From positions 17,149-81,148 of the forward strand of contig DAIEHI010000104.1 of the NCBI GenBank assembly GCA_027355725.1: a stretch of 64,000 nucleotides of DNA, given 5' to 3'. This document shows, piece after piece, positions 1-8,677 of the stretch (positions within the stretch are counted from its first letter, which is position 1; the number at the start of each line of letters is the position of its first letter). The stretch is from Acidimicrobiaceae bacterium (GTDB lineage Bacteria; Actinomycetota; Acidimicrobiia; Acidimicrobiales; RAAP-2). The notes under the pieces are model-generated. The model worked only from the letters and a program-made list of their open reading frames with translations. It did no database searches and had not been told where the DNA came from. Made by a program: the position numbers and the translations under genes.

Positions 1-507
1 CTGGAGCGACTCGACCCGTTATCGGCGAGTCGCATGGAGCCAACCAATGCCCGGCGCATCGTTCGTGCCCTCGAAGTGACCCGTGGTTCGGGTCGCCGGT
101 TCTCTTCCTTTGGTGCAGGACTGCGCACGTATCCTGCGGTGCGCGTTGTCCAGGTGGGTCTTCGCGCCGATTTCGAACAATTGGACCGCCGCATTGAGCA
201 GCGTTTTCTCCAGTGGCTGGAAATGGGGCTCGTGGAGGAGGTCTCGCGACTGTCCTGCGCCCCGGGGGGTCTCAGCCGCACGGCGCGTCAGGCGGTGGGC
301 TACCGCGAAATCCTCCGTCACCTCGAAGATGGCGCAGCGCTCGAGGACTGCGTGCGCGATGCCATCACCGCGAGCAAGCGCCTCGCTCGTCGACAGCGCT
401 CATGGTTCGAACGCGATCCGAGAATCGAATGGTTTGACGAACCCGAGGGCGCACGTGGCCGTCTGCTCGAAGTGCTTAACAGCCCTGACGGGTTCGTGCG
501 AGACTAG
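1..507 (+). CDS. miaA: tRNA dimethylallyltransferase MiaA (3' part, cut by window edge)
   Basis: The frame is open from the first base and ends at 507, giving the C-terminal 168 residues of a protein usually near 300. MiaA transfers a dimethylallyl group to A37 of tRNAs that read UNN codons. The visible part has the family's RLDPLSASRMEPTNARRIVR segment at its beginning, the QAVGYREILRHL helix, and the late RLARRQRSWFERD motif that contacts tRNA. The P-loop half lies outside the window. The gene is 5 bp upstream of dapF, and miaA-dapF-hflX is a common actinobacterial gene order. Confidence 0.93.
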   Translation: MERLDPLSASRMEPTNARRIVRALEVTRGSGRRFSSFGAGLRTYPAVRVVQVGLRADFEQLDRRIEQRFLQWLEMGLVEEVSRLSCAPGGLSRTARQAVGYREILRHLEDGAALEDCVRDAITASKRLARRQRSWFERDPRIEWFDEPEGARGRLLEVLNSPDGFVRD

Positions 508-512
508 AGACA

Positions 513-1280
513 GTGGCACTGCGAACTCTTCAGAAATGGCATGGGGCGGGCAACGACTTCCTCGTTGACGTCATTGAGCACGGCACGGCAACGTGGTGGA
601 ACGCCGAGCGCGCACGTGCGGTGTGCAATCGTTACACCGGCGTGGGTGCCGACGGCCTCTTGCTCGCCACGCTCGGTTCGCACGTTGAAATGGTCCTGTT
701 CAACGCGGACGGCAGTATCGCAGAGATGTCGGGCAATGGAATTCGCTGTCTGGCGGCCGCCGTTCGTCGAGCGACGCACGCAACGTGGTCGAGCCTCACG
801 GTGATGACTGAGGCGGGCGCTCGCGAGGTGTCACTCACGATGAACGTAGATGGTGGCTACGGCAGTGTGACGATGGGTCTCGTATCATTCGAGCCCGTAC
901 TCGAAGGCTCCCTCGGCGTCGCGAACGTGGGCAACCCCCACGTCGTCGTGCTCGATGACGCGACCTGGAGCGACGCAGAGCGTGAAGCCCGAGCGGCTCA
1001 GTTATCCGAACAGATTGGCGGAGCCAACGTCGAATTCGTCACGCCACTCGACCGTCGCCGCGTCCGCATCAGAGTCATCGAGCGAGGTGTTGGTTGGACC
1101 CTTGCCTGCGGCACCGGTTCGGTAGCCACAGCGGCGGTCTGTCATCGTGAGGGACTCTGCGAAGATGATGTGATCGTAGAGAATCCCGGTGGACCCCTTC
1201 GCGTGCAACTCGCGGACGCGCAGGCGACGTTGTCAGGCCCGGTGCAGTTCGTTGCGAACATTGAGTGGCTCGAAGTTTGA
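513..1280 (+). CDS. dapF: Diaminopimelate epimerase DapF
   Basis: The 255-residue product converts LL-diaminopimelate to meso-diaminopimelate for lysine and peptidoglycan synthesis in the cytoplasm. The start is a GTG at 513. Both catalytic cysteines are visible: Cys79 in MSGNGIRCLA and Cys200 in LACGTGSVA. The substrate-binding stretch GAGNDFLV is near the N-terminus and GNPHVVV is in the middle. It sits between miaA and hflX, overlaps hflX by 16 bp, and is followed within 4 kb by dapC, dapD and dapE, so much of the succinylase branch is grouped here. Length is normal for the family. Confidence 0.96.
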   Translation: MALRTLQKWHGAGNDFLVDVIEHGTATWWNAERARAVCNRYTGVGADGLLLATLGSHVEMVLFNADGSIAEMSGNGIRCLAAAVRRATHATWSSLTVMTEAGAREVSLTMNVDGGYGSVTMGLVSFEPVLEGSLGVANVGNPHVVVLDDATWSDAEREARAAQLSEQIGGANVEFVTPLDRRRVRIRVIERGVGWTLACGTGSVATAAVCHREGLCEDDVIVENPGGPLRVQLADAQATLSGPVQFVANIEWLEV

Positions 1281-2557
1281 CGTACGTACCTACGACACTG
1301 ATTGATCGGAGCTTTCGAGAGAAGATCGTATTGGTGGGCGTGCTCTTTCCAGGGGTCACCCCCGAGGCACTCGATCGCCAACTCGACGAACTCGCACTTC
1401 TCGTTGATACCGCGGGGGCCGACGTTGCAGCGAGAGTCATCCAGCGTCGTGACTCACCCGATCCGGCGACATTCCTCGGCTCGGGCAAGGTCCAGGAACT
1501 TCGCGACATCTGTCTCGCCGTTGACTCGGACACCGTTGTGTTCGAACACAACTTGTCACCGGCGCAGCAACGCAATCTGGAGAAGATACTCGGTCGCACC
1601 GCGATTGACCGCACTGCAGTCATTCTCGACATCTTTGCGCAGAACGCTCGCACTCCTGAGGGCAAGGCTCAGGTCGAACTGGCCTTGTTGCAGTACCGCC
1701 TGCCTCGGCTGCGTCGCGCCGGTGGTTCACTCTCTCAACAGGCAGGTGGCATCGGCACGAGAGGACCGGGCGAGACCCAGCTCGAGGTGGACCGGCGCCG
1801 ACTCGTTCACCGCATCCACCATATTCGCAGTGAGCTAAAGCAGATTGATCGCACCAGAGGAGTTCAACGTCAAGGTCGTGAACGCGGACGACATCGCGAG
1901 GTGACTTTGGTGGGCTACACGAACGCCGGTAAATCATCGTTGCTCAACGCACTCACCGACGCCGACGTCGTGACCGAAAATCGGCTGTTCGTCACGCTTG
2001 ATCCACGCACGCGCCAACGTCAACTGCCCGGGGGTGAGACGGTACTCTTCACCGACACGGTCGGTTTCATCTCGAACCTCCCGCACGAATTGATCGAGGC
2101 GTTCATGAGCACCCTCAAGTCAGTCCAACTCGCTGACCTGTTGGTACACGTGGTTGATGGTGCGAGTGACGACGCGGAACTCCAGATCGCTTCAGTACGA
2201 GAGGTCTTGCACGAGATCGGCGCGGACGCAGTACCAGAGCTACTCGTCTTCAACAAGGCCGACGTGCCTGGGTCTCGTGCGCGAGACCTCGCCAAATTGC
2301 ATGAGGGCAGTGTGTGGGTGTCAGCATTGACGGGCGAGAATCTCGACGAGCTGGTCGCCACGATCGGTGACCGACTTCGAACCGGTGACCGGGTCATCAC
2401 TCTTCATCTACCGCTCGATCGAGGCGACTTGCTCGCGGCAGCTCATCGAGAAGGTGAGGTGCTCGACACCAGTATCGAGGATGAATACGTCGTGGTACAC
2501 GTCGTGCTCGATTCGGTGGGCGTCGCTCGATTCGCAGAATGGAGGGCGGCCCCGTGA
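1265..2557 (+). CDS. hflX: GTPase HflX
   Basis: HflX is a ribosome-associated GTPase of 430 residues here, known in other bacteria to split or rescue stalled ribosomes. The N-terminal HflX domain covers about residues 20-210 and includes FLGSGKV and the glycine-rich GGIGTRGPGETQLEVDRR segment. The GTPase domain starts with the P-loop GYTNAGKSS (217-225), followed by DTVGFISNLPH (G3) and NKAD (G4). The GTG start lies inside the end of dapF. The 3' end overlaps dapC in a GTGA junction, which suggests translational coupling. Confidence 0.95.
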   Translation: MARSLTYVPTTLIDRSFREKIVLVGVLFPGVTPEALDRQLDELALLVDTAGADVAARVIQRRDSPDPATFLGSGKVQELRDICLAVDSDTVVFEHNLSPAQQRNLEKILGRTAIDRTAVILDIFAQNARTPEGKAQVELALLQYRLPRLRRAGGSLSQQAGGIGTRGPGETQLEVDRRRLVHRIHHIRSELKQIDRTRGVQRQGRERGRHREVTLVGYTNAGKSSLLNALTDADVVTENRLFVTLDPRTRQRQLPGGETVLFTDTVGFISNLPHELIEAFMSTLKSVQLADLLVHVVDGASDDAELQIASVREVLHEIGADAVPELLVFNKADVPGSRARDLAKLHEGSVWVSALTGENLDELVATIGDRLRTGDRVITLHLPLDRGDLLAAAHREGEVLDTSIEDEYVVVHVVLDSVGVARFAEWRAAP

Positions 2558-3660
2558 GTTTCGTGCCACCCGCGTATCCCTACGAACGTCTCGATGGGCT
2601 GAAGTTGATCGCTTCTCGCCTCGAGGGAGGTGCGATCGACTGTTCGATTGGAACTCCTATCGATGCACCGCCGACCGTCGCGCTCGAGGAGTTGGCGCGT
2701 GCTACGAACGCTCGTGGGTACCCCTCATCGATTGGATCACCCGAGTATCGCGGTGCGGCTGCGGCATGGTTCGAACGTCGTTTCGCCGTGTCGCTTAATG
2801 TCGAGGACGTTGCGGCGTGTGTGGGGACCAAGGAGTTCGTAGCGTCGCTAGCGCAGTACTTACACCTTCGAACGCCGAGTCGCGACACAGTTCTCTATCC
2901 CGCGATCAGTTATCCGACCTACGCAATGGGTGCGACGCTCGCTGGGCTTCGCGCGGTACCCGTTCGAACCACCGCGGGTCAGATCGATCTCGATTCGATC
3001 AGTCCAGACGACATCGAGCGAGCGCTCGTACTCTGGTCGAATTCGCCATCGAACCCGACGGGGATGCTCGACGACCTCGAGGCGGTGGCTGCCTGGGGGC
3101 GACACCACGATGTCCTGGTAGTGAGTGACGAGTGCTACGCCGAGTACACGTGGACGGGCCGCCCGCGCACCATTCTCGAGCACGGGATGCAAGGCGTGCT
3201 GGCGTTGCATTCGATCTCCAAACGCTCCAATCTCGCCGGGGTCCGCGCTGGCTTCTACGCGGGGGACCCCGAAGTCGTTTCCTTCTTGCGCCTAGTACGC
3301 CAGCACGCGGGACTCATGGTCCCCGGGCCCGTCCAGGCGGCGGTGGCGCTCGCGTACCGTGATGACGAGCACGTGGAGCGCCAGCGCGCAACGTATCGTT
3401 CTCGACTGGAGTTGTTGCGTGGCGCCTTGGAGGATTTTGGCGTTGAAGCACCGATGCCCGACGGTGGGTTCTATCTGTGGTGCCACAAGTCCGGACATGA
3501 CGGATGGCAGTTGGCCGAGGAACTCGCTCGTGTGTCGGGAATTATCGCGAGCCCCGGTGAACTCTACGGCGAGGACGGCACGCCGTTCGCGCGCATTGCC
3601 GTCGTACAACCCGATGAGCGACTCGAACTAGCCGCGTCGCGTTTGAGCAGTTCAGCGTAA
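2554..3660 (+). CDS. dapC: Succinyldiaminopimelate transaminase DapC (class I/II aminotransferase)
   Basis: This PLP aminotransferase of 368 residues most likely makes N-succinyl-LL-diaminopimelate from the keto intermediate. The fold-type I features are visible: SNSPSNPTG (substrate and PLP binding), VSDECYAEYTW, and the lysine loop SISKRSNLAGVRAG. I chose the GTG at 2554 because GGAGGG at 2541-2546 lies 7 nt upstream and the codon overlaps the hflX stop as GTGA; an in-frame ATG at 2539 has no such support. The specific role rests on similarity to actinobacterial DapC and on the neighbouring dapD and dapE; on sequence alone it could be another aminotransferase of this family. Confidence 0.9.
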   Translation: MSFVPPAYPYERLDGLKLIASRLEGGAIDCSIGTPIDAPPTVALEELARATNARGYPSSIGSPEYRGAAAAWFERRFAVSLNVEDVAACVGTKEFVASLAQYLHLRTPSRDTVLYPAISYPTYAMGATLAGLRAVPVRTTAGQIDLDSISPDDIERALVLWSNSPSNPTGMLDDLEAVAAWGRHHDVLVVSDECYAEYTWTGRPRTILEHGMQGVLALHSISKRSNLAGVRAGFYAGDPEVVSFLRLVRQHAGLMVPGPVQAAVALAYRDDEHVERQRATYRSRLELLRGALEDFGVEAPMPDGGFYLWCHKSGHDGWQLAEELARVSGIIASPGELYGEDGTPFARIAVVQPDERLELAASRLSSSA

Positions 3661-3681
3661 CGACAGAAGTACGCTGGTCAC

Positions 3682-4506
3682 ATGAGTGATCTTGAAACGC
3701 GCATCAACGAATGGTTTGACCACATCGCCGACATGACACCGGAGAACACCGAGGCGCGTCGAGACGTTGAATTGGTGATCACGAAGCTTGACGACGGTCA
3801 GTTGCGCGTCGCCGAAGTCGATAAAGGGGGCGACGTTCTCGTCCACGAGTGGGTGAAGAAGGCGATCTTGCTTCTCTTCCGACTTCGCTCCATGACCAAG
3901 ATCGAGGTGGGCCCATTTGAATACTTCGACAAGTTGGACCTGAAGAGTGACTACGAACGTCGAGGGGTGCGAGTGTTGCCGGGGGCGTCAGCTCGTCGCG
4001 GCAGTTTTCTCAGTCCCGGGGTGATCTTGATGCCGAGCTACGTAAATATCGGTGCGTGGGTCGGTCCGGGAACGATGGTCGACACCTGGGCCACGGTTGG
4101 CAGCTGCGCCCAGATCGGAGCGAATGTCCACCTGGCGGGGGGTGTTGGGATCGGTGGGGTGCTCGAGCCCGCCAATGCGGTACCCGTGGTGATCGAGGAC
4201 GGCGCGTTCATTGGTAGTCGGTGCATGATCGTCGACGGTGCGCGCGTCGGCAAGGGCTCAGTGCTCGGTGCAGGAACGATTCTCAATCCGACAATTCCAG
4301 TCATTGACGCCCTCACCGGCGAGGAAGTCTCGAGGGGCTACGTGCCAGACCACTGTGTCGCGGTGTCGGCCAATCGGCGTCGCGAATTTCCCGGCGGAGA
4401 GTTCTTCCTGCCATGTGTCCTGATTATCAAGCGTCTCGAAGAGGGTGAACAGCACAACAAAGTCGCGCTCAACGACTTGTTGCGGGATCACGGCGTTCCC
4501 ACATGA
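3682..4506 (+). CDS. dapD: Tetrahydrodipicolinate N-succinyltransferase DapD, proteobacterial type
   Basis: DapD uses succinyl-CoA to acylate tetrahydrodipicolinate, the entry to the succinylase branch. The 274-residue protein has an N-terminal helical domain (VHEWVKKAILLLFRL near residue 55) and a left-handed beta-helix with the hexapeptide run LMPSYVNIGAWVGPGTMVD, followed by TWATVGSCAQIGANVHL and GGVGIGGVLEP. These match the Escherichia coli DapD pattern closely, not the divergent mycobacterial DapD. No strong ribosome-binding site is seen. It follows dapC by 21 bp and overlaps dapE by an ATGA junction. Confidence 0.95.
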   Translation: MSDLETRINEWFDHIADMTPENTEARRDVELVITKLDDGQLRVAEVDKGGDVLVHEWVKKAILLLFRLRSMTKIEVGPFEYFDKLDLKSDYERRGVRVLPGASARRGSFLSPGVILMPSYVNIGAWVGPGTMVDTWATVGSCAQIGANVHLAGGVGIGGVLEPANAVPVVIEDGAFIGSRCMIVDGARVGKGSVLGAGTILNPTIPVIDALTGEEVSRGYVPDHCVAVSANRRREFPGGEFFLPCVLIIKRLEEGEQHNKVALNDLLRDHGVPT

Positions 4507-5552
4507 GCCGTCTCGACCAAGCCATGGCGCTCGTGCGAATCGATTCGGTGAGCGGCAACGAGTCAACAATCGCTGAGGTTGTGGAGCGGGCGCTCAGGGA
4601 GAACTCACATCTCGAGGTCGAGCGCATCGGGGACAATGTCATTGCGCGCACGACCGGCCTGCACGGTACTCGACTCCTCGTGGCTGGACATCTCGACACG
4701 GTACCCGGCGACGTCACCGGGGCGCTCATAGAAGGCGACCGACTCACTGGCCTTGGCGCGTGTGACATGAAAGGTTCGCTTTCGGTGATGCTCGAGCTGG
4801 CGCGTGAGGAGAAGTCCCGCCCGGTTGAGGTGACCTGGGTCTTTTACGCGCGTGAGGAGATTGCTCGAGCGCAGTCAGGCTTGCTCGAGGTGGGCGAGTT
4901 ACGACCCGACCTATTGCAGGCGGACGCGGCAGTGCTGGCTGAGCCGACGGGCGGGTTCGTTGAGGCGGGCTGTCAGGGAACCCTTCGCGTGGTGGTTGAA
5001 TTACGCGGCCGCCGCGCACACACTGCGAGGCCCTTTGTTGGGGTCAATGCGCTTCACCGACTTGGTGAATTGCTTTCACGCGTCGCTGCCTACGAACCGC
5101 GTGTTGTTGAGATCGATGGTGTCACCTATATTGAACAGCTTCAAGCGGTCGCGGTCGAGGGGGGCATTGCTTCGAACGTTGTGCCTGATCTTGCGCGCTG
5201 CACCCTCAATCATCGGGTTGCACCTGATCGAACTCGCGATGACGCGCTGGCGTGGTTAAGGCACTTCCTTGGTGATTCGCTCGAGGATGGCGACTCGCTC
5301 GAGGTTGCGGACTGGGCACCTTCGAGCCCCCCGGCACTTGCTAATGAACGACTGAGCGCTCTCGTAGCGCTCTCGCACAGCCCTGCGCGGGCGAAGGTGG
5401 GTTGGACCGACGTTGCAACGTTTGCGGATTTGGGCATTGCCGCAACCAATTTCGGAGCCGGTGATCCCTTGTTGGCTCATCGAAGTGATGAATACGTGAC
5501 TGCCCAGGAGTTAGATCAGTTCGCCGCAGTTCTGGATACTTGGCTCGGTTGA
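4503..5552 (+). CDS. dapE: Succinyl-diaminopimelate desuccinylase DapE (M20 metallopeptidase family)
   Basis: DapE removes the succinyl group to give LL-diaminopimelate. The 349-residue protein has the M20 metal-site motifs: AGHLDTVPG (first histidine and aspartate), GLGACDMKGS (bridging aspartate), and FYAREEIA (general base and metal glutamates). A dimerisation domain with RGRRAHTARP follows, with its conserved histidine. The start overlaps the dapD stop (ATGA). The gene is convergent with lexA, with 4 bp between the stop codons, so any terminator must lie in coding DNA. With dapC and dapD it forms one operon. Confidence 0.93.
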   Translation: MSRLDQAMALVRIDSVSGNESTIAEVVERALRENSHLEVERIGDNVIARTTGLHGTRLLVAGHLDTVPGDVTGALIEGDRLTGLGACDMKGSLSVMLELAREEKSRPVEVTWVFYAREEIARAQSGLLEVGELRPDLLQADAAVLAEPTGGFVEAGCQGTLRVVVELRGRRAHTARPFVGVNALHRLGELLSRVAAYEPRVVEIDGVTYIEQLQAVAVEGGIASNVVPDLARCTLNHRVAPDRTRDDALAWLRHFLGDSLEDGDSLEVADWAPSSPPALANERLSALVALSHSPARAKVGWTDVATFADLGIAATNFGAGDPLLAHRSDEYVTAQELDQFAAVLDTWLG

Positions 5553-5556
5553 GGAG

Positions 5557-6180
5557 TCAGTAACTCCGAAGCACCGAAATGACGCGGCCAAACACCGTGA
5601 CGTCGCGAGTGTCGAATTCCATTGCTTCAAGACTGCGGTTCTCCGGCTTCAAGACGGTTCGAGCGCCCTGGGGGAAATAGCGCTTCACTGTCGCCTCGTC
5701 GTCATGTATGCCCGCAACCACTATTTCACCGGTCAAAGCAGAACTCTGGCGCTGGACCACGACGTAGTCACCCGGCAAGATTCCGGCTTCGATCATTGAG
5801 TCGCCGCGAACCTGCAGGACAAAACTGTCTCCACGCCCCGCGAACTGCTCGGGGATTGACATGAGTTCATGGCTTGTCTCTGCGGCAAGCACGCCGGTGC
5901 CCGCGGCGACGTCGCCAACGAAAGGGATGTGTCGGATGTGCTGATCAGGAACGGGGTTCTCTGCATCGAGGCGCACTGTAAGTGTGCGCGGTTGCTGGGG
6001 ATTCTTCTCAATGAATCCTGCGTTCTTCAACACCTCAATGTGATTGGCCACGGTGGCGGGGGACTTGAGGCCAACGTGGTCACCTATTTCACGGATGGTG
6101 GGTGGGAAATTTCGCTCACGTTGACATGAGATGATGAATTCGAGGATCTGACGACGCATCGGTGTTAGGACTTCTGCCAT
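5557..6180 (-). CDS. lexA: SOS repressor LexA
   Basis: The 207-residue protein has an N-terminal winged helix-turn-helix (FPPTIREIGDHVGLKSPATV, residues 25-44) and a C-terminal S24 self-cleavage domain. The cleavage site is Ala93-Gly94 in GDVAAGTG; the catalytic dyad is Ser128 (RGDSM) and Lys166 (DEATVKRYF). GGAGG precedes the ATG on the minus strand. It should repress SOS genes until RecA filaments trigger self-cleavage. A perfect LexA box lies 15 bp upstream of the start codon and a weaker one about 40 bp further, so autoregulation is expected. Confidence 0.97.
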   Translation of the reverse strand: MAEVLTPMRRQILEFIISCQRERNFPPTIREIGDHVGLKSPATVANHIEVLKNAGFIEKNPQQPRTLTVRLDAENPVPDQHIRHIPFVGDVAAGTGVLAAETSHELMSIPEQFAGRGDSFVLQVRGDSMIEAGILPGDYVVVQRQSSALTGEIVVAGIHDDEATVKRYFPQGARTVLKPENRSLEAMEFDTRDVTVFGRVISVLRSY

Positions 6181-6194
6181 TGGGCCTCCAGGAA

Positions 6195-6208
6195 CGAACA
6201 GTTGTTCG
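6195..6208. promoter_or_regulatory. LexA operator (SOS box) of lexA
   Basis: CGAACAGTTGTTCG fits the Gram-positive/actinobacterial SOS box (GAAC-N4-GTTC) with both half-sites perfect. It lies 15 bp upstream of the lexA start codon, where it can mediate autorepression. Confidence 0.9.
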
Positions 6209-6235
6209 TAGTGTAGGTCATCCCTGATGGGGAGT

Positions 6236-6249
6236 CAAACATTTGTTCG
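6236..6249. promoter_or_regulatory. Second, weaker LexA box upstream of lexA
   Basis: CAAACATTTGTTCG has one mismatch in the left half-site relative to GAAC-N4-GTTC. Its centre is 41 bp from that of the perfect box, so the two may bind LexA together. It lies between lexA and the plus-strand livK gene, but livK starts almost 190 bp away, so an effect on livK is uncertain. Confidence 0.6.
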
Positions 6250-6436
6250 TAGTGACGAAATCGCGACCGGGATGTCAATTTCCTGTAACAAAGCAAAGGT
6301 TTAAGTCTGAAAGTGGCTGCTACTGTTCCACACAGACCAAATCGGTCGCAACAATTCTTGTTGCTTTTCGTGATGTCTTCGTGACGGTATCGAAAAGTTT
6401 TCAGGGGAACAGAATACAGTTGAGGAGGACGAGCTG

Positions 6437-7621
6437 ATGAAGCTTCGTTTGAATAAGACGGTGGCTATGGCCGCGTCGGGTGCTCTGCTGTTGATGGCGG
6501 TGCCGGCAATCGGTCTCGCATCAACCTCAGGTGCTGCAGTAAAGGCAAAGCCGACGTACACCATTGGGTACGAAGGACCGCTGTCGGGTGGTAACCAGCA
6601 GTTGGGCTTGAACATGGTGTTCGCCGTTCAGTTGGCAATCAACCAGGCCAACGCGACGGGGAAGTTGCCGTTCAAGTTGCAGTTGAAGACGTACGACGAT
6701 CAAGGTGACCCGACCATCGCACCTACCCAGGCGCAGGCTGCAGTGCACAACAAGAACCTTGTCGCTTTGGTGGGTCCAGCGTTCTCGGGTGCCACGGCCG
6801 CCGCAGAGCCTTACTACAAGGCTGCGCACATCGCCACGGTGAGTCCGTCGGCAACGCGCGTGTCGCTGGCAACGAGTGGATGGAACAACTTCTTCCGCGT
6901 AGTTGCAGACGACGGCGTCCAGGGTCCTGCTGACGCTACGTACATGGTGAAGAAGTTGGGCAAGAACTCTGTCTACGTCGTTAACGACGGCACTTCTTAC
7001 GGCCAGGGTGTGGCGAGCGCCTTCGCAACCCAGGCAACAAGCCTTGGCGCCACAGTGGCAACCGCCACAGTGCCGGGTACCTCTCAGTGCCAGAACGGTA
7101 CTGCGTCGGCAACCCAGTACTCAGCCGCAGCAACCCAGGTGGTCGCCAGTGGAGCGAAGGGCATGTTCTACGGTGGTTACTACTGTGACCTTGGTTTGTT
7201 CCTCGGTGCGCTGCAGTCAGCTGGCTACACGGGTGCGATCATGTCAGACGACGGTTCACTGTCGCCAGCATTGATCTCGAGCACCACTCCAGCCTCAGCA
7301 GCGAATGGCGTGTACTTGACCTGCGCTTGCGCGTCATCGACGAACAAGACCTTCAACGCCAAGTACCAGGCACTCGCACACTTCAGCGCTGCGAACGCTA
7401 CGTACGCTCCTGAGTCCTACGACGCTACGAACGCCATCATCAACGCCATGAAGTCGTTGAAGAAGGTGACTCGAATTGGCATCGTTAATGCATTGCACAA
7501 GTTGACCTGGAAGGGTATGACCAAGGTCATCAAGTTCCAGAAGAACGGCAACATCTCGGGCTCAGCTATCTACGTGAACCAAGTGAAGAACGGCGTTATC
7601 GTTCAGCTTGGCCTCGAGTAA
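6437..7621 (+). CDS. livK: Branched-chain amino-acid-type ABC transporter, substrate-binding protein
   Basis: The 394-residue protein begins with a signal peptide (basic N-terminus, then AMAASGALLLMAVPAIGLA) and continues as a type I periplasmic-binding fold: GYEGPLSGGNQQLGLNM, LVALVGPAFSGATAAAEP, VSPSATRVSLA and AINAMKSLKK late in the protein. It captures the substrate outside the membrane and delivers it to the downstream permeases. The true substrate may be an amino acid, an amide or urea; the sequence does not decide. GAGGAGG stands upstream of the ATG. The gene is followed by a perfect stem-loop at 7644-7676, which should give it higher expression than the rest of the operon. Confidence 0.92.
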   Translation: MKLRLNKTVAMAASGALLLMAVPAIGLASTSGAAVKAKPTYTIGYEGPLSGGNQQLGLNMVFAVQLAINQANATGKLPFKLQLKTYDDQGDPTIAPTQAQAAVHNKNLVALVGPAFSGATAAAEPYYKAAHIATVSPSATRVSLATSGWNNFFRVVADDGVQGPADATYMVKKLGKNSVYVVNDGTSYGQGVASAFATQATSLGATVATATVPGTSQCQNGTASATQYSAAATQVVASGAKGMFYGGYYCDLGLFLGALQSAGYTGAIMSDDGSLSPALISSTTPASAANGVYLTCACASSTNKTFNAKYQALAHFSAANATYAPESYDATNAIINAMKSLKKVTRIGIVNALHKLTWKGMTKVIKFQKNGNISGSAIYVNQVKNGVIVQLGLE

Positions 7622-7643
7622 CGTACAGAAATTCAGTGTTTGA

Positions 7644-7676
7644 GCGAAGGGCCGGAGGATTCCTCCGGCCCTTCGC
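7644..7676 (+). terminator. Perfect 16-bp stem-loop between livK and livH (terminator or attenuator)
   Basis: The arms 7644-7659 and 7661-7676 are exactly complementary around a single central base, so the actual loop will be a few nt wide. It starts 22 nt after the livK stop and ends 38 nt before livH. The downstream tract is only mildly T-rich. It is probably a partial terminator or 3'-end stabiliser that raises the level of binding protein over permease. Confidence 0.75.
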
Positions 7677-7714
7677 TCTTCGCTACACTTTGCAAGCACA
7701 ATTGAGGGGTCATT

Positions 7715-8677
7715 TTGGGCGGGTTTTGGCATTACTTATTGAGTCACTTGGTGACACTTCGTCGTGAATTCTGGTATTTGTTCGTCGGTGGCGTCGCGAA
7801 TGGTTTCCTCTACGGAATGGTGGCGGTCGGCTACACGCTCGTCTACGGAGTGCTTCGACTCATCAACTTCGCCCACTCGGAGATCTTCATGTCAGGGGGC
7901 TTCGCCGGCTACTTCGTGATGAAAGCAATGATTGGCTCCTCGGTTCCGAGTGGCTTCGCCACGGTGTACTTAATCGTCATAGGCATCGTCGCCGGCGGCG
8001 TCGTGGGAGCGATTGTTGCAACATTGCTCGAGCGTGTTGCGTATCGACCACTGCGTAGACGAAACGCACCCAAACTCGCGTATCTAATCAGCGCCATTGG
8101 TTCGTCGTACTTCCTCTTCAACTTGGCAGGTAAGGAATTCGGTCGGTACTCGATTTCGGTTCCTCAGCCGTACGTCAATCACACGGTGTTCACAATCTTT
8201 GGCGCCCCGGTGCAGCTCTATTACATAGTGATTCTGATCGTCGGCGTCGTAATGTTCCTAGGCCTGGACCGAGTAGTTGCGACGACGAAGCTTGGGCGAG
8301 GAATCCGCGCAGTGGCCCAAGATGCAGAGACGGCTTCATTGATGGGTGTCAACATTGACCGCACTATCGCGATGACCTTCATCGTTGGCGGTGCTCTTGG
8401 CGGCGCGGCGGGCTTCTTGTTTGGCCTGGGCACGGGTGTGGTGTTCACCATGGGCTTCACTCCCGCGCTGAAGGCCTTCACTGCAGCGGTTCTTGGGGGG
8501 ATTGGAAACCTTCGAGGTGCCATGATTGGTGGGCTGTTGCTGGGCGTGGTCGAGAGCCTTTCTGTGGTCTTTGTCCAAGCGGCCTACATCGACGTTGTAG
8601 CGTTTGGGATCCTGGTGGCGGTCTTGCTGATTCGCCCGACGGGCCTCCTCGGTGAGCGGTTGGGTCGGGCGGCATAA
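7715..8677 (+). CDS. livH: Branched-chain amino-acid-type ABC transporter, permease LivH
   Basis: An inner-membrane permease of 320 residues with about eight hydrophobic segments. The first, GVANGFLYGMVAVGYTLVYG, followed by LRLINFAHSEIFMSGGFAGY, is the typical LivH opening, and the cytoplasmic loop KLGRGIRAVAQDAETASLMG holds the ATPase-contact motif. The start is a TTG at 7715 with GAGGGG 5 nt before it. The stop overlaps the livM start by one base (TAATG). It works with LivM, LivG, LivF and LivK. Confidence 0.93.
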   Translation: MGGFWHYLLSHLVTLRREFWYLFVGGVANGFLYGMVAVGYTLVYGVLRLINFAHSEIFMSGGFAGYFVMKAMIGSSVPSGFATVYLIVIGIVAGGVVGAIVATLLERVAYRPLRRRNAPKLAYLISAIGSSYFLFNLAGKEFGRYSISVPQPYVNHTVFTIFGAPVQLYYIVILIVGVVMFLGLDRVVATTKLGRGIRAVAQDAETASLMGVNIDRTIAMTFIVGGALGGAAGFLFGLGTGVVFTMGFTPALKAFTAAVLGGIGNLRGAMIGGLLLGVVESLSVVFVQAAYIDVVAFGILVAVLLIRPTGLLGERLGRAA

